Below are positions 26,460 through 35,251 of a DNA stretch of 64,000 nt, piece by piece. Below the pieces are notes generated by a model. The model was not told the DNA's origin and searched no databases. It was given only the letters and a program-made list of their open reading frames with translations. Position 1 is the stretch's first letter. Every line of letters begins with the position of its first letter. The stretch is from an uncultured bacterium (GTDB taxonomy: Bacteria > CSSED10-310 > CALFER01): assembly GCA_937951895.1 (NCBI GenBank), contig CALFER010000021.1, positions 1 through 64,000 on the forward strand. Direction: 5' to 3'. The translations under genes and the position numbers were made by a program.

Positions 26460-27236
26460 ATGAACAGGAAGAAAGCGAATACATGCCCGGTGTGCGGGAT
26501 TGAAATCCGGAATCAGGCCAATCTGGAGCGCCACATGAAGGCCCGGCACGCAGACGATCCCGGCCCGCCGATGGCCTCAATGAGATTCCCCGGCGCCAGT
26601 CATGCGGTCGGAGACGCACCGTTGCCGACGGTATCCTCCGGCTCCCACGATATGCCCATGCTGTTCGATCACATCCGGACTCAGACCCAATTCCCCTGTG
26701 TCTGCTCAAGCTGCTGTATCCGATCCATTGCCGGCTACTTCCTGCCATCGCTGCTCGAATCCCGCTTCGGAGGAACATTCGAATCCGTCGCATCCGGTAT
26801 TCCGATCCCGAAGAAGTCCGGCGAGGCGACATGTGTCGATTTTCTCGTTTTCCGAACGGCACCCGAAACCGAATGGTGGCTGGTGGATCTCGTGTTCCAA
26901 CCGGACGAGCTGCGGGCCCGGCGTATAAAGCGGTATGTGCGTGCCTGCGAGACCGGGATGTCCGGGATTCTGAAAGCACTCACCCATCTCCGGGAAGACT
27001 CCCCGCATGAAGGGAAGCACGCGTTTCGCCGCCTGATCCGGGCAATCCGGACGCATGACACGAAAGCCCCGGTCCGTCTCGCGATCATTCTACCGGCCAG
27101 ACCGGACTCATTGGATTCAGACGGGATTGAACTCGTGACATGGGGTGACCTGCACGCGCGTGCTGCAGGACACGACCAGGCCCTCCTGCTGGATCTCGTG
27201 GAAGCCCTGATCCCGGCCGATTCGGCATCCTGGTAA
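26460..27236 (+). CDS. C2H2 zinc-finger protein of unknown function
   Basis: A 258-residue protein with an N-terminal classical C2H2 finger: Cys9, Cys12, His25, His30 (CPVCGIEIRNQANLERH, then MKARH; C-x2-C-x12-H-x4-H). A Pro/Ser-rich linker follows. A second cysteine group lies near residue 80 (FPCVCSSCC). The rest is a mixed alpha/beta domain with TCVDFLVF and EWWLVDLVFQPDELRAR, faintly like a nuclease core (D..vF..., W.lvDlv), though I cannot assign catalytic residues. Classical C2H2 fingers are uncommon in bacteria. The start has aaggag 6 bp upstream. No homologous family recognised. Confidence 0.72.
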   Translation: MNRKKANTCPVCGIEIRNQANLERHMKARHADDPGPPMASMRFPGASHAVGDAPLPTVSSGSHDMPMLFDHIRTQTQFPCVCSSCCIRSIAGYFLPSLLESRFGGTFESVASGIPIPKKSGEATCVDFLVFRTAPETEWWLVDLVFQPDELRARRIKRYVRACETGMSGILKALTHLREDSPHEGKHAFRRLIRAIRTHDTKAPVRLAIILPARPDSLDSDGIELVTWGDLHARAAGHDQALLLDLVEALIPADSASW

Positions 27237-27276
27237 ATTCCGGGTTTCCATATCGACTTCCGTCCGGCTCTGATGT

Positions 27277-28374
27277 ATGGATGAGATCAGGATGGCAGCT
27301 CCTCTGGTCATACGATTCGGTGCATTGGGAGACATGATTCTTACCACGCCGCTGTTGCGCGCGCTGGCGGAGCGCCATGGTTGTCCCGTCGATCTGCTGT
27401 CGCGCGGCGCCGTCACACCGACAATCTTCCAGAATCTTCCGTTTGTCGGCGAGGTACGAACCATTGAGCACCGGAACGGGCCGTATCTGTTCAACCCCGA
27501 TCAATGGAGTGTCGTGCGATGGTTGGCGACCTATCGGGACTCGCCGGTCTACCTGCTGGAAACCAACCCGAAAAGCACCTGGCTGTGCCGGAAAGCCGGA
27601 ATCCGCAACCTGATTTCGGCTCTGCATGTCCGGAGGCGGGTCAACGAACATACCGTCGACTTTCAATCGCGCCTCGGATCGTATCGCTCGGTGGGGCATC
27701 GTGAGCCTTTTACGGATCGCGAGCGGGGCACCGAACTGAGGATCTCGGAACGGGAACGGGTCGAAACCGACGAGTGGCTGGACAAACTGGGATGCCGGGA
27801 TCGTTCGTATGTTGTGTTTCAGGTCGGAAACCGGAAGGCGGCTCGTTCGCCCCACCAGAGTGCTCATATCAAGGAATGGCCCGACGAACGCTGGATCGGT
27901 GTCATGCGAGGTGTTCTGGAAACGCTCCCCGAAGCCCGGATTCTGATGACCGGAACCGAGGATGAGCGTGCGTTGCAAGAACGGATCGCGAGAGCCGCGG
28001 GTGATTCGAGAATTCTGCCGATAGCCGGTTCGTGCTCGCTCAGACGCCTGTTCGCCGTGATTGAACGCGCCCACAGTATGATCAGCGTCGATACCGGCCC
28101 CGCGCATGCCGCCGCCGCCCTGAACTGTCCTCTGGTCGTTCTCTTCGGGAAAACCGATCCGCGGGATAACTGTCCGAGTTCACGTTCGTCACCGGTTCTC
28201 GTCGTAACCGGTCCCGCGGATGCGCCGGTCCGGCCCGGTGCGCGGGCATGGGCCGAGTTTCATTCGATGGGGAGGATCGACGTCGACCGTGTCCTGGACG
28301 CATGGCGATCCGGTATTCTCGGTCGCTCCCTATCCGCCGAAACGCTTCATGGACCCGACACCAATCTGTCTTGA
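27277..28374 (+). CDS. Glycosyltransferase family 9 (heptosyltransferase-like)
   Basis: A GT9-type transferase of 365 residues, the family of LPS heptosyltransferases WaaC/WaaF. The N-terminal acceptor-domain motif is IRFGALGDMILTTPLLRAL. The donor-domain motif SVDTGPAHAAAALNCPLVVLFGKTDP occurs at about 268-293, with the conserved D..PAH used for nucleotide-sugar binding. It is probably cytoplasmic and peripheral, acting in outer-membrane glycolipid assembly, which fits the Omp85/TamB genes. The start is ATG 27277 or, equally possible, ATG 27292 (MAAPLVIRFG). No other LPS genes adjoin. Confidence 0.88.
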   Translation: MDEIRMAAPLVIRFGALGDMILTTPLLRALAERHGCPVDLLSRGAVTPTIFQNLPFVGEVRTIEHRNGPYLFNPDQWSVVRWLATYRDSPVYLLETNPKSTWLCRKAGIRNLISALHVRRRVNEHTVDFQSRLGSYRSVGHREPFTDRERGTELRISERERVETDEWLDKLGCRDRSYVVFQVGNRKAARSPHQSAHIKEWPDERWIGVMRGVLETLPEARILMTGTEDERALQERIARAAGDSRILPIAGSCSLRRLFAVIERAHSMISVDTGPAHAAAALNCPLVVLFGKTDPRDNCPSSRSSPVLVVTGPADAPVRPGARAWAEFHSMGRIDVDRVLDAWRSGILGRSLSAETLHGPDTNLS

Positions 28375-28529
28375 AACGACAGTCCGGATCGAATCGCCTT
28401 GAAACGATTTTTCCACTGAGGCAGCCAACTGATTGATTGAATGTGATCCGTGGAGTCACCGGCATGCAACCAGAGCGTGCGGCATGGAGATTGCAGTTCA
28501 GTTGAATGGTTCTGAGGGAAGGAGGCATC

Positions 28530-28829
28530 ATGTCCGACATCATCCGATCCATTCCATTGCTTGCCGTGCTCTGCATCGTGTTTGCCGCCACCGGACTGTC
28601 CGCCGAATCCGTCGGGGTGTCACCGACGCACACGGTCTCACTGACCCCGCCAGCCCCCGGCCCCGCCCATGCTTCATTCTGGATGATTCTGCTTGAGATC
28701 ATCGGGGTTCTGATCGTCATCAGCCTGGCGATTCTCGTCGCCTTTCGCCCCATCAACCCTCTCCGACTGTCACCCCGGAAAGCCGTCCGTGCGCAGTCCG
28801 GAGTCCGCCTGAATCCACAGGCTCATTAA
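28530..28829 (+). CDS. Small exported or membrane protein, unknown
   Basis: A 99-residue protein with a signal-peptide-like N-terminus (about 1-25, LLAVLCIVFAATGLSAES). A Pro/Thr-rich spacer follows, then one strong membrane helix (about 50-72, WMILLEIIGVLIVISLAILVAF) and a basic cytoplasmic tail. The start ATG is preceded by an excellent ggaaggagg. No family recognised. It stands alone, 155 bp after the glycosyltransferase and 102 bp before the first secreted propeller gene. Confidence 0.7.
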   Translation: MSDIIRSIPLLAVLCIVFAATGLSAESVGVSPTHTVSLTPPAPGPAHASFWMILLEIIGVLIVISLAILVAFRPINPLRLSPRKAVRAQSGVRLNPQAH

Positions 28830-28931
28830 AAACCTGCACCGATTCCGCCTCCCGGTCGCTCCGGATCACCGACTCCGAGATTTGGCATTCGTGCGACTTC
28901 CTGCGATAATAGTTGCGGTCAGGAGGTCGCG

Positions 28932-30488
28932 ATGAACCGGATTCCGGTGTGTGTTGCCGTGCTGTTTCTTTTGACCGGTCCCGTGTTCGGCGGATTTGAG
29001 ATCTGGACTGCGGGCGAGGGGTCGGCGGGGTGTGTGACGGGTCGGGACATACTGACCCTGCAGGTTGACGGCGATTATACATTGTTATGTGCCCTCCAAC
29101 CCGCAACATTCTCGGGTATTCCGCACTCGACGGATCACGGCGAAACCTGGATTCCCGCCGAATCCGGCGCGCCGCAGGGCGTGACCGTCACCGATCTCGA
29201 ATACATTCCGGAGTCGCCCCCGTATATCCTGGCATCCGCATTTCAAGGCACGCCTCCCGGTGGAGGCGGCGTGTACCGCAGCACCGATGCCGGACTCAAC
29301 TGGCAGCAGTTCACAAGCGGTTTTCCGAGCGCCGACATCCGGGCTGTGCTGAGCGACCCGTCGGATCCTGCACGAGTCTTCGCCGGGGCGGTCTTCGACG
29401 GTTTCTTTGTCTCGACGGACCGCGGCGAAACCTGGTCCGCATCCAGCACGGGACTGACCAATCTCCGCGTGCAGGTGCTGCAGTCCGATCCGAACATTCC
29501 CGGGCTGCTCTACTGCGGAAGCCTCGTTGGTTTCTACCGGTCAACCGATTCCGGTTCGACATGGACCCTTCTGACTCTGCCGCATGAGAACCCGCAGATT
29601 GTGACCGCTTTGGTCCTGCCCCATCAGCCCGGAACGATTCTCGTGTCCTACAAAATCCAATCCGTCAACTACATCGTCCGATCGACGGACAGCGGCGAGT
29701 CCTGGCAATCCATCGACTCGGGACTCCCGGATGACAAACAAGTCCGATCGCTGGCATTCAACCCCGACATTTCCGGGCACGTCTACTGTGGAACCGTGTA
29801 TGATGGAGTTTTTCGGAGTATCCAGAACGGGACGACCTGGAATTCATTTGCGGAGGGGCTGCCGGACGAAGCCTTCTATACCGTCGCATGCATCGGGTAT
29901 GCCGCCTCCACGGGCGATGACACCTGTCGACTGTTCGCCTGCACCAATGACTCGGGGGATATCTACCTTCGCGATGAAAGCCTCCCGACCCCGACCGCCA
30001 CGGTTCCGCCAACTCAGGCCCCGACACGAACACCGACTCCCGTGCCGACTCAGTCCCCGATCCCGTCCGCGACTCCGACAGCATTTCCATCCATCACACC
30101 CACGCCCACGCCGTATCCGTTCGGGATTGAATTCGAGATACCGGATGATCATCTCACGGAGGGCGACGAGTTCTGGCTCGATCTGATCCGGCTGAATCCC
30201 TATGACGAGGCCTTCATGTATCCTGTTTTCATTGTGCTGGATGTCGGAGGCGCTTACTGGTTCTGGCCTTCATGGCGAATGTATGACCCCGTGTCGCAGA
30301 CCGGGATCGACTATGATCTGATCGAGTTCCCCCCCGGCATTTCCCGGCTGGACATCATTCCGGCGTTCAACTGGCCTGCGGGAACCGGCTCCGCGAGCGG
30401 ACTTTTTTTCTGGGGCGGGGTCATGGATCCGCAGATCGAGTATCTTCTGGGAGATCTGATTCACGTCGAATTCAGTTACGACGCCTGA
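28932..30488 (+). CDS. Secreted BNR/sortilin-like propeller protein, copy 1
   Basis: A 518-residue exported protein with a signal peptide at 1-20 and a propeller of BNR/Asp-box repeats over about 40-345 (HSTDHGETWIP, YRSTDAGLNWQQ, VSTDRGETWSA, YRSTDSGSTWTL, RSTDSGESWQS). A Pro/Thr/Ser linker at about 350-395 and the shared C-terminal domain (about 400-518: EGDEFWLDLIRLNPYDEAF, VFIVLDVGGAYWFWPSW, PAFNWPAGTGSASGLFF) complete it. Asp-box propellers occur in sialidases and sortilins, but no sialidase Arg triad is evident. The next gene is a tandem paralogue. The start ATG has aggagg. Confidence 0.85.
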   Translation: MNRIPVCVAVLFLLTGPVFGGFEIWTAGEGSAGCVTGRDILTLQVDGDYTLLCALQPATFSGIPHSTDHGETWIPAESGAPQGVTVTDLEYIPESPPYILASAFQGTPPGGGGVYRSTDAGLNWQQFTSGFPSADIRAVLSDPSDPARVFAGAVFDGFFVSTDRGETWSASSTGLTNLRVQVLQSDPNIPGLLYCGSLVGFYRSTDSGSTWTLLTLPHENPQIVTALVLPHQPGTILVSYKIQSVNYIVRSTDSGESWQSIDSGLPDDKQVRSLAFNPDISGHVYCGTVYDGVFRSIQNGTTWNSFAEGLPDEAFYTVACIGYAASTGDDTCRLFACTNDSGDIYLRDESLPTPTATVPPTQAPTRTPTPVPTQSPIPSATPTAFPSITPTPTPYPFGIEFEIPDDHLTEGDEFWLDLIRLNPYDEAFMYPVFIVLDVGGAYWFWPSWRMYDPVSQTGIDYDLIEFPPGISRLDIIPAFNWPAGTGSASGLFFWGGVMDPQIEYLLGDLIHVEFSYDA

Positions 30489-30606
30489 CAGCCTCGCGTT
30501 TCGATCCGGAATACCCTGGAATTCGTGCGATCCGGAACAGCCCACAAATATCTGGCAATTATATTGTATTCCGTGCTATTTTTATCGGAACAGGAGGAAT
30601 GTCATC

Positions 30607-32157
30607 ATGAGATTACTGCTCAGCATTCTGGTGATCTGCTGTCTGCCGATGGATTACGCACGAGCCGGATTTCAGCGCTGGACATCGGGATCGACAATCG
30701 GCGGGCTGGCCAGCCGGGATCTCCTGACCGTCCCTCAGGTGGATGATTATCGGATGCTGGCGTCGCTCGAACCAGCTTCATCCGCCGGCATTTTTCGGTC
30801 GACGGATCATGGCGACACATGGCTGGCTTCGGAATCCGGAGCGCCCACGTCCGTGACCGTCCCGGATCTCGCATATGTGCCTGACACAGCGCCCTATATT
30901 CTGGCTGCAGCCTTCGCCGGAGGCTCACCCAATCAAGGGGGCGTGTATCGAAGCGAGGATGGCGGGGCGAGTTGGACGCGGTTCGCGACAGGATTTCCCA
31001 CTGCCGACATCAAGGCCGTCGTTGCGGATCCGTTCGACTCCTCCCGAGTCCTGGCCGGTGCCGTGTTCGACGGAGTCTTTGTCTCGACCGACCGCGGACA
31101 GACATGGTCCGCATCGAACACCGGTCTGAACAATCTGCGCATTCAGACGCTGATCGCGGATCCCGGCACTCCGGGGCATTTTTATGCCGGGTGTCTGAGC
31201 GGCATGTACCGATCCACCGATTCCGGCGGGACATGGGAACTGCTCACGCTGCCCGACGGCAGTCCCCAGATCATCACCGCCCATGCGTTATTCCAGAGTC
31301 CCGGTTCGGTCGTTGTGTCCTACCGCGTCGGATCCACCAATCATCTCGTCCGCACCACCAACTCCGGCATGTCCTGGACGACGATCGAAGCGGGATTGTC
31401 GAGTTCCATTCAGATTCGCACGATCCAGTCCATTCCGGCCGTGTCGGGCTGGATCTGTATCGGTACGATCTATGACGGCATATTCTGCAGTACGAACAGC
31501 GGTCTGGAATGGATGGCATTCTCGGAGGGACTGCCCGACAGCCGGTTCTTCACCGTGTCGAGTCTCGGATACGCCGCGATGCCGGACGAGTCTTACCGTC
31601 TGTTCGCGGGGACCAATCAGTCCGCGAACGTGTATCAGCGCGATGAACCGATCCCGACGCCCACCGGCACGCCGTCGCCGAGCCGGACGCCGACGGCAAC
31701 GCCAAGCGCGGTCCACACGCGCACCCCGATTCCCACACGGAGTCCGAATCCCACCCGGACTCCGACTCCGACACCCACTCCCTTCACATTCGGAATAGCG
31801 TTCGATATGCCATCCGATTATTATGCACCCGGGGATCTTTTCCGGCTGACACTTCAGCGACGGAATCCCTACGCGGAATCGCTGACCTTCCCTGTTTTCG
31901 TGGTGCTCGATGTCGGCGGAACCTACTTCTTCTGGCCATCCTGGCGGCGATACGACTTCGACACTCAGACGGGTCTCGATTATGCGCTCGTTCAGTTCGC
32001 CCACGGAGTCTTCGATCTCGATGTCATCCCCGCGATCGAATGGCCATCCGGTGCCGGATCGGCAGACGGCCTGATGTTCTGGGGATGCGTGATGGATCCG
32101 CACTTGCAGGTCATGCTCAGTGATCTGATCCACGTCACCTTCAGCTACGGCGAGTGA
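30607..32157 (+). CDS. Secreted BNR/sortilin-like propeller protein, copy 2
   Basis: A 516-residue tandem paralogue of the previous gene, collinear over its whole length. It has a signal peptide (1-20), Asp-box repeats (FRSTDHGDTWLA, YRSEDGGASWTRF, VSTDRGQTWSA, YRSTDSGGTWELL), a PT linker (about 350-395) and the shared C-terminal domain (PGDLFRLTLQRRNPYAESL, VFVVLDVGGTYFFWPSW, PAIEWPSGAGSADGLMFWG). The start ATG has caggagg about 10 bp upstream. The 118-bp gap has no obvious terminator, so cotranscription with copy 1 is possible. It converges on the next gene with a 9-bp gap. Confidence 0.85.
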   Translation: MRLLLSILVICCLPMDYARAGFQRWTSGSTIGGLASRDLLTVPQVDDYRMLASLEPASSAGIFRSTDHGDTWLASESGAPTSVTVPDLAYVPDTAPYILAAAFAGGSPNQGGVYRSEDGGASWTRFATGFPTADIKAVVADPFDSSRVLAGAVFDGVFVSTDRGQTWSASNTGLNNLRIQTLIADPGTPGHFYAGCLSGMYRSTDSGGTWELLTLPDGSPQIITAHALFQSPGSVVVSYRVGSTNHLVRTTNSGMSWTTIEAGLSSSIQIRTIQSIPAVSGWICIGTIYDGIFCSTNSGLEWMAFSEGLPDSRFFTVSSLGYAAMPDESYRLFAGTNQSANVYQRDEPIPTPTGTPSPSRTPTATPSAVHTRTPIPTRSPNPTRTPTPTPTPFTFGIAFDMPSDYYAPGDLFRLTLQRRNPYAESLTFPVFVVLDVGGTYFFWPSWRRYDFDTQTGLDYALVQFAHGVFDLDVIPAIEWPSGAGSADGLMFWGCVMDPHLQVMLSDLIHVTFSYGE

Positions 32158-32166
32158 TCGTCCGGG

Positions 32167-34101
32167 TCAGCGACATGGTTCATACGGGCCGGGATACAGG
32201 CTCAGCCCGTCCTTCAGGTACCACAAATACCGGTAGCCCGCGTCCAGCATCACATCGAGCGCAAACCGGCTGCGGATGCCGTTCGTGCACACCACGAGAT
32301 ACGCTGCTTCGGGACTCAGCTCAGATGGCACGCCGGCCTCGAATCGTTCATGCGAGATGTTGATCGATCCCGGAATGTGATCCCGGCAGAATTCTCCGGA
32401 GGTGCGGACATCGAGCACCGTCGCGGTGGGGTGGTCGAGCAGCCATTGATCGAGGAAGGGAGCAGAGGTGATGCGGTCACGGATATGCGTCGAGAACGAT
32501 GCATGCGACAGATCGGCCAGACCGGTCGACTCATCGACGAGTCCTGCCCAGAAGGTATAGGTGCTGTCCGGAATCTCCGGCAGAATCTCGAGCGCGACAA
32601 ACGCGTATCCATCGACCACGAGTCCGGGATCGGAAGAAAATCGGAGGGGATGAACTCCCATCGACCAGGCCGGGTATGAGTAAAACGAACCGAATGCTTC
32701 GAGCAGGATGTAAATCGACAGATCCGTCGTCACATCGGGACTCAGCATCGAAAGTTCCGCCGAGAGCTCATCACCGGTGTCATATTCCGCCCGATCCGTC
32801 CGGATCGCGACCCGGCTGCCCGAGCCCCTGACCGGTAACAGGACCGGCTCCGTCGATTCGGCGAGTCTCAGGGACAGGGATGCCGTGAACCCCTCAACCC
32901 GTTGCGGTTCGAACCGAACGGTGAATTCGAGTTGTTCGTTGGGTTCGAGACGAAACGGCATTCCGGGCAACCCGTCATGGCTGAACCGATCCGCCGACAG
33001 CGTGACCGACTCGATCGTCACGGCTTCAGCGCCCGGATTGATGACCCGTACGGCTCTATCTGCGGAGAGCGGAAAGAGCACATCCCCGAAATCCAGCGAC
33101 GCCGGCTCGAATCGAATCTCCGTCGCCGACGCTTCCGCTTGTCCGATCGCCAGTGTCCGGTCATTGGAACCCGTATAATAAAGGACATACCGGTCATCGA
33201 TCACCAGAATCGATGGGTCGAACAGATCGAATGCGTCGAATGTGAGCGCATAGGCCCGCCCGAGAATCGGTCCGTGGCGTGTCCAGTCCAGGCCGTTTTC
33301 CGATGTGGCATATCCGATACCGTTGATCGGCCTCGTCACGCAATAATGCACCGCATCGTAGAACAACCGATACAGGTTCCGATGCTCATCGAACATCAGA
33401 TGCGGGGATCCGACGCCGTTGTCGTCGAACCCGTGCGGTCCCGGGTCGAGAATCGAAGCAGCGGAACCCGGGCCGTCCAACTTCAGCCAGGTGTTGCCGT
33501 CAGTCGACACCGCTGTTCCGATGAAGGTTCGGGACGGATCGTTGTAACCCTCGTAAACCATACGGTAACTGTCGCCGATGCGAATGACATGCGGCGCCTC
33601 GGCGTTCCGATGATCGAACCGGTCGGGTGTCGGATGCAGACTGAACGCGGCTCCGGAGGGGTCGGATCCGGTGATCCGCATCCAGACGAATCCATCGGGA
33701 GAAAACGCCTGGCCGATTCTCCAGTTGATGCCGTCGTATCCCGCATACCACATGCGGAATCCGCCTGCATCCTCGAGCACACAGGGATCCTTGACCGCCA
33801 ATGAATCGAACGCACCGGGACCGCCATGCCCGAAGACGGCCCCCAGCCGATCCCAGGTGGTTCCATCCGCCGATTCCGCAACGGCGATCATCATGCCGGA
33901 TTCCGGGGAATGCGCGGTGTAGTACATGCGTTGATGAGCACCGACCCGGATGATATCGGGATCCGTCAGACCGGATGCGTCGATGGTGCCGGCGGGACCG
34001 GGGCTCAGGATCGGCTGATCGGACGTTCTTTGCCAGGCAGCGATCGAATATGACCCCGAAAAAAATGCAAGAGCGATCAAGATCCACGTGATCCTGTTCA
34101 T
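32167..34101 (-). CDS. Secreted five-bladed propeller-rhodanese fusion
   Basis: A 644-residue exported protein. A signal peptide at about 1-22 precedes a propeller (about 25-325) with repeats like those of GH43/GH32-type five-bladed folds (GGFRMWYAGYDG, DSYRMVYEGYND, DDRYVLYYTGSND). An abnormal-spindle-like/Ig domain (about 330-425, LDFGDVLFPLSADRAVRVIN) and the shared domain (about 430-545, YDTGDELSAELSML, ILLEAFGSFYSYPAW) follow. A C-terminal rhodanese (about 550-644) has active-site loop CTNGIRS and LDVRTSGEFCRDHIPGSIN. Here the shared domain is internal rather than terminal. Start ATG 34101 is set by ggaggtg just upstream. Substrates unknown. Confidence 0.82.
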   Translation of the reverse strand: MNRITWILIALAFFSGSYSIAAWQRTSDQPILSPGPAGTIDASGLTDPDIIRVGAHQRMYYTAHSPESGMMIAVAESADGTTWDRLGAVFGHGGPGAFDSLAVKDPCVLEDAGGFRMWYAGYDGINWRIGQAFSPDGFVWMRITGSDPSGAAFSLHPTPDRFDHRNAEAPHVIRIGDSYRMVYEGYNDPSRTFIGTAVSTDGNTWLKLDGPGSAASILDPGPHGFDDNGVGSPHLMFDEHRNLYRLFYDAVHYCVTRPINGIGYATSENGLDWTRHGPILGRAYALTFDAFDLFDPSILVIDDRYVLYYTGSNDRTLAIGQAEASATEIRFEPASLDFGDVLFPLSADRAVRVINPGAEAVTIESVTLSADRFSHDGLPGMPFRLEPNEQLEFTVRFEPQRVEGFTASLSLRLAESTEPVLLPVRGSGSRVAIRTDRAEYDTGDELSAELSMLSPDVTTDLSIYILLEAFGSFYSYPAWSMGVHPLRFSSDPGLVVDGYAFVALEILPEIPDSTYTFWAGLVDESTGLADLSHASFSTHIRDRITSAPFLDQWLLDHPTATVLDVRTSGEFCRDHIPGSINISHERFEAGVPSELSPEAAYLVVCTNGIRSRFALDVMLDAGYRYLWYLKDGLSLYPGPYEPCR

Positions 34102-34181
34102 GGACACCTCCACAGCGGCTTCAGTACCGCTGGAACCATTATACTTGACTTATTTTATCAATTACAAATCGATCGGCCGGT

Positions 34182-34646
34182 TCAGGGATTCAGTCGCCAG
34201 ATCGAGGCATTGAGGATTGCGGCGAATGAGACCCATGCGAGGTAGGGGATCAGCAGAGTGGCGGCGAGATCGGAGTGTTGGCGGAAGGCGAGCAGTGTCA
34301 GGAGGATGGTGATCCAGAGTACGATGATATCGATGAATGCGAGATCCGGGCGTTGGAGGCCGAAGAAGAGCCAGGACCAGAGGGCGTTGAAGAGCAGTTG
34401 GGTGATGAACAGGGCGAGTGCGGGGGCGGCCTGGCGGAAGCCTCTGAGCATCCAGACGCGGTGGGCCGCGACACCCATCATGATATACAGGATTGTCCAG
34501 ACGGGGCCGAATATCCATCCCGGAGGATTGAAGGACGGTTTGTTGAGAGATGCATACCATTCTCCCGGCATGAATCGCGATCCGAATATCCCTGCCGCCA
34601 GGCTGACGGCGATCCAGAAAATGAGACCGAGCGTGTTGTGTGCCAT
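34182..34646 (-). CDS. tspO: TspO/MBR family membrane protein
   Basis: A 154-residue protein with five membrane helices. TspO signatures are KPSFNPPGWIFGPVWTILYI, NALWSWLFFG and YLAWVSFAAILNASIW. The family binds porphyrins and other hydrophobic ligands and has been linked to tetrapyrrole transport or degradation and stress. The start ATG has gggaggttcc upstream; an open frame further upstream lacks conservation. It is divergent from the ArsR-type operon. Confidence 0.94.
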   Translation of the reverse strand: MAHNTLGLIFWIAVSLAAGIFGSRFMPGEWYASLNKPSFNPPGWIFGPVWTILYIMMGVAAHRVWMLRGFRQAAPALALFITQLLFNALWSWLFFGLQRPDLAFIDIIVLWITILLTLLAFRQHSDLAATLLIPYLAWVSFAAILNASIWRLNP

Positions 34647-34742
34647 GATGGAACCTCCCGCAAACAAAGGAAGACAGACAGGTTCATGATACGGGCTCAC
34701 GAAAGCCGGATCAATTTCGCCGCGGCGTTGCATAAAACCCGC

Positions 34743-34799
34743 TTGACAAAACACTCCGTCGGAGCGATATATATTTCGATGATTGTCGAATTATATATC
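34743..34799 (+). promoter_or_regulatory. Promoter overlapped by a 34-bp ArsR-type operator
   Basis: TTGACA (34743-34748) and GATATA (34766-34771) are 17 bp apart. An inverted repeat starts at the -10: arms gatatatatttcga (34766-34779) and tcgaattatatatc (34786-34799) match at 13 of 14 positions around a 6-bp spacer. An ArsR-family gene lies two genes downstream, so autorepression by blocking polymerase at the -10 is the simplest reading. Confidence 0.72.
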
Positions 34800-34813
34800 A
34801 GGGAGGCATTTCA

Positions 34814-35251
34814 ATGGATACTAAATCATATTGGATCGATAAATTTCGACATCGATTGAATGAGATGAGCCATGAGCATGAGCGTGACGCCGATCGTCTT
34901 GAATCGGAAGGCGACATGACCGCCTCCGTTCTGGCCAGGATCCGCCGCAACGTCGTGGATATTTTTGTCCGAATGCTGGAGGTCTGCGCCCGGGAGCCGG
35001 TTCAGGCCATGACCCCGGAACTCAGGAAGATCGTTTCCGGGCATCCGGTCCGGGAGGCGCGCGAACGGGCCATGTTCGAGTATTATCTGCGGATGATTCC
35101 TGGATCCTGGGAGCAGGCACTGGAGGAGGCCATCCGGTTTGAGGATCGTGAGGCCGAGATGAAGGAGCGGTGCAAGTTGGAGGTTCGGGATCGGATCCTG
35201 GACGGGTATCTGGATGTCGTCGGACCGGAGAGCGGAAGGAGGCGGGGATGA
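34814..35251 (+). CDS. Uncharacterised helical protein in ArsR operon
   Basis: A 145-residue, highly charged, predicted all-helical soluble protein (NEMSHEHERDADRLESEGD, then RRNVVDIFVRMLEVC). No cysteine or histidine ligand cluster or signal peptide is seen. I do not recognise the family. It is the first gene behind the palindromic operator, with gggagg 7 bp before ATG, and its stop overlaps the ArsR start (ATGA). It is therefore the main candidate target or partner of that regulator. Confidence 0.7.
   Translation: MDTKSYWIDKFRHRLNEMSHEHERDADRLESEGDMTASVLARIRRNVVDIFVRMLEVCAREPVQAMTPELRKIVSGHPVREARERAMFEYYLRMIPGSWEQALEEAIRFEDREAEMKERCKLEVRDRILDGYLDVVGPESGRRRG

Noticed and set aside
29995..30118. 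Repetitive Pro/Thr-coding DNA considered as a repeat array
   Set aside because: Low-complexity protein linker between propeller and C-terminal domain, seen in several genes of the window.
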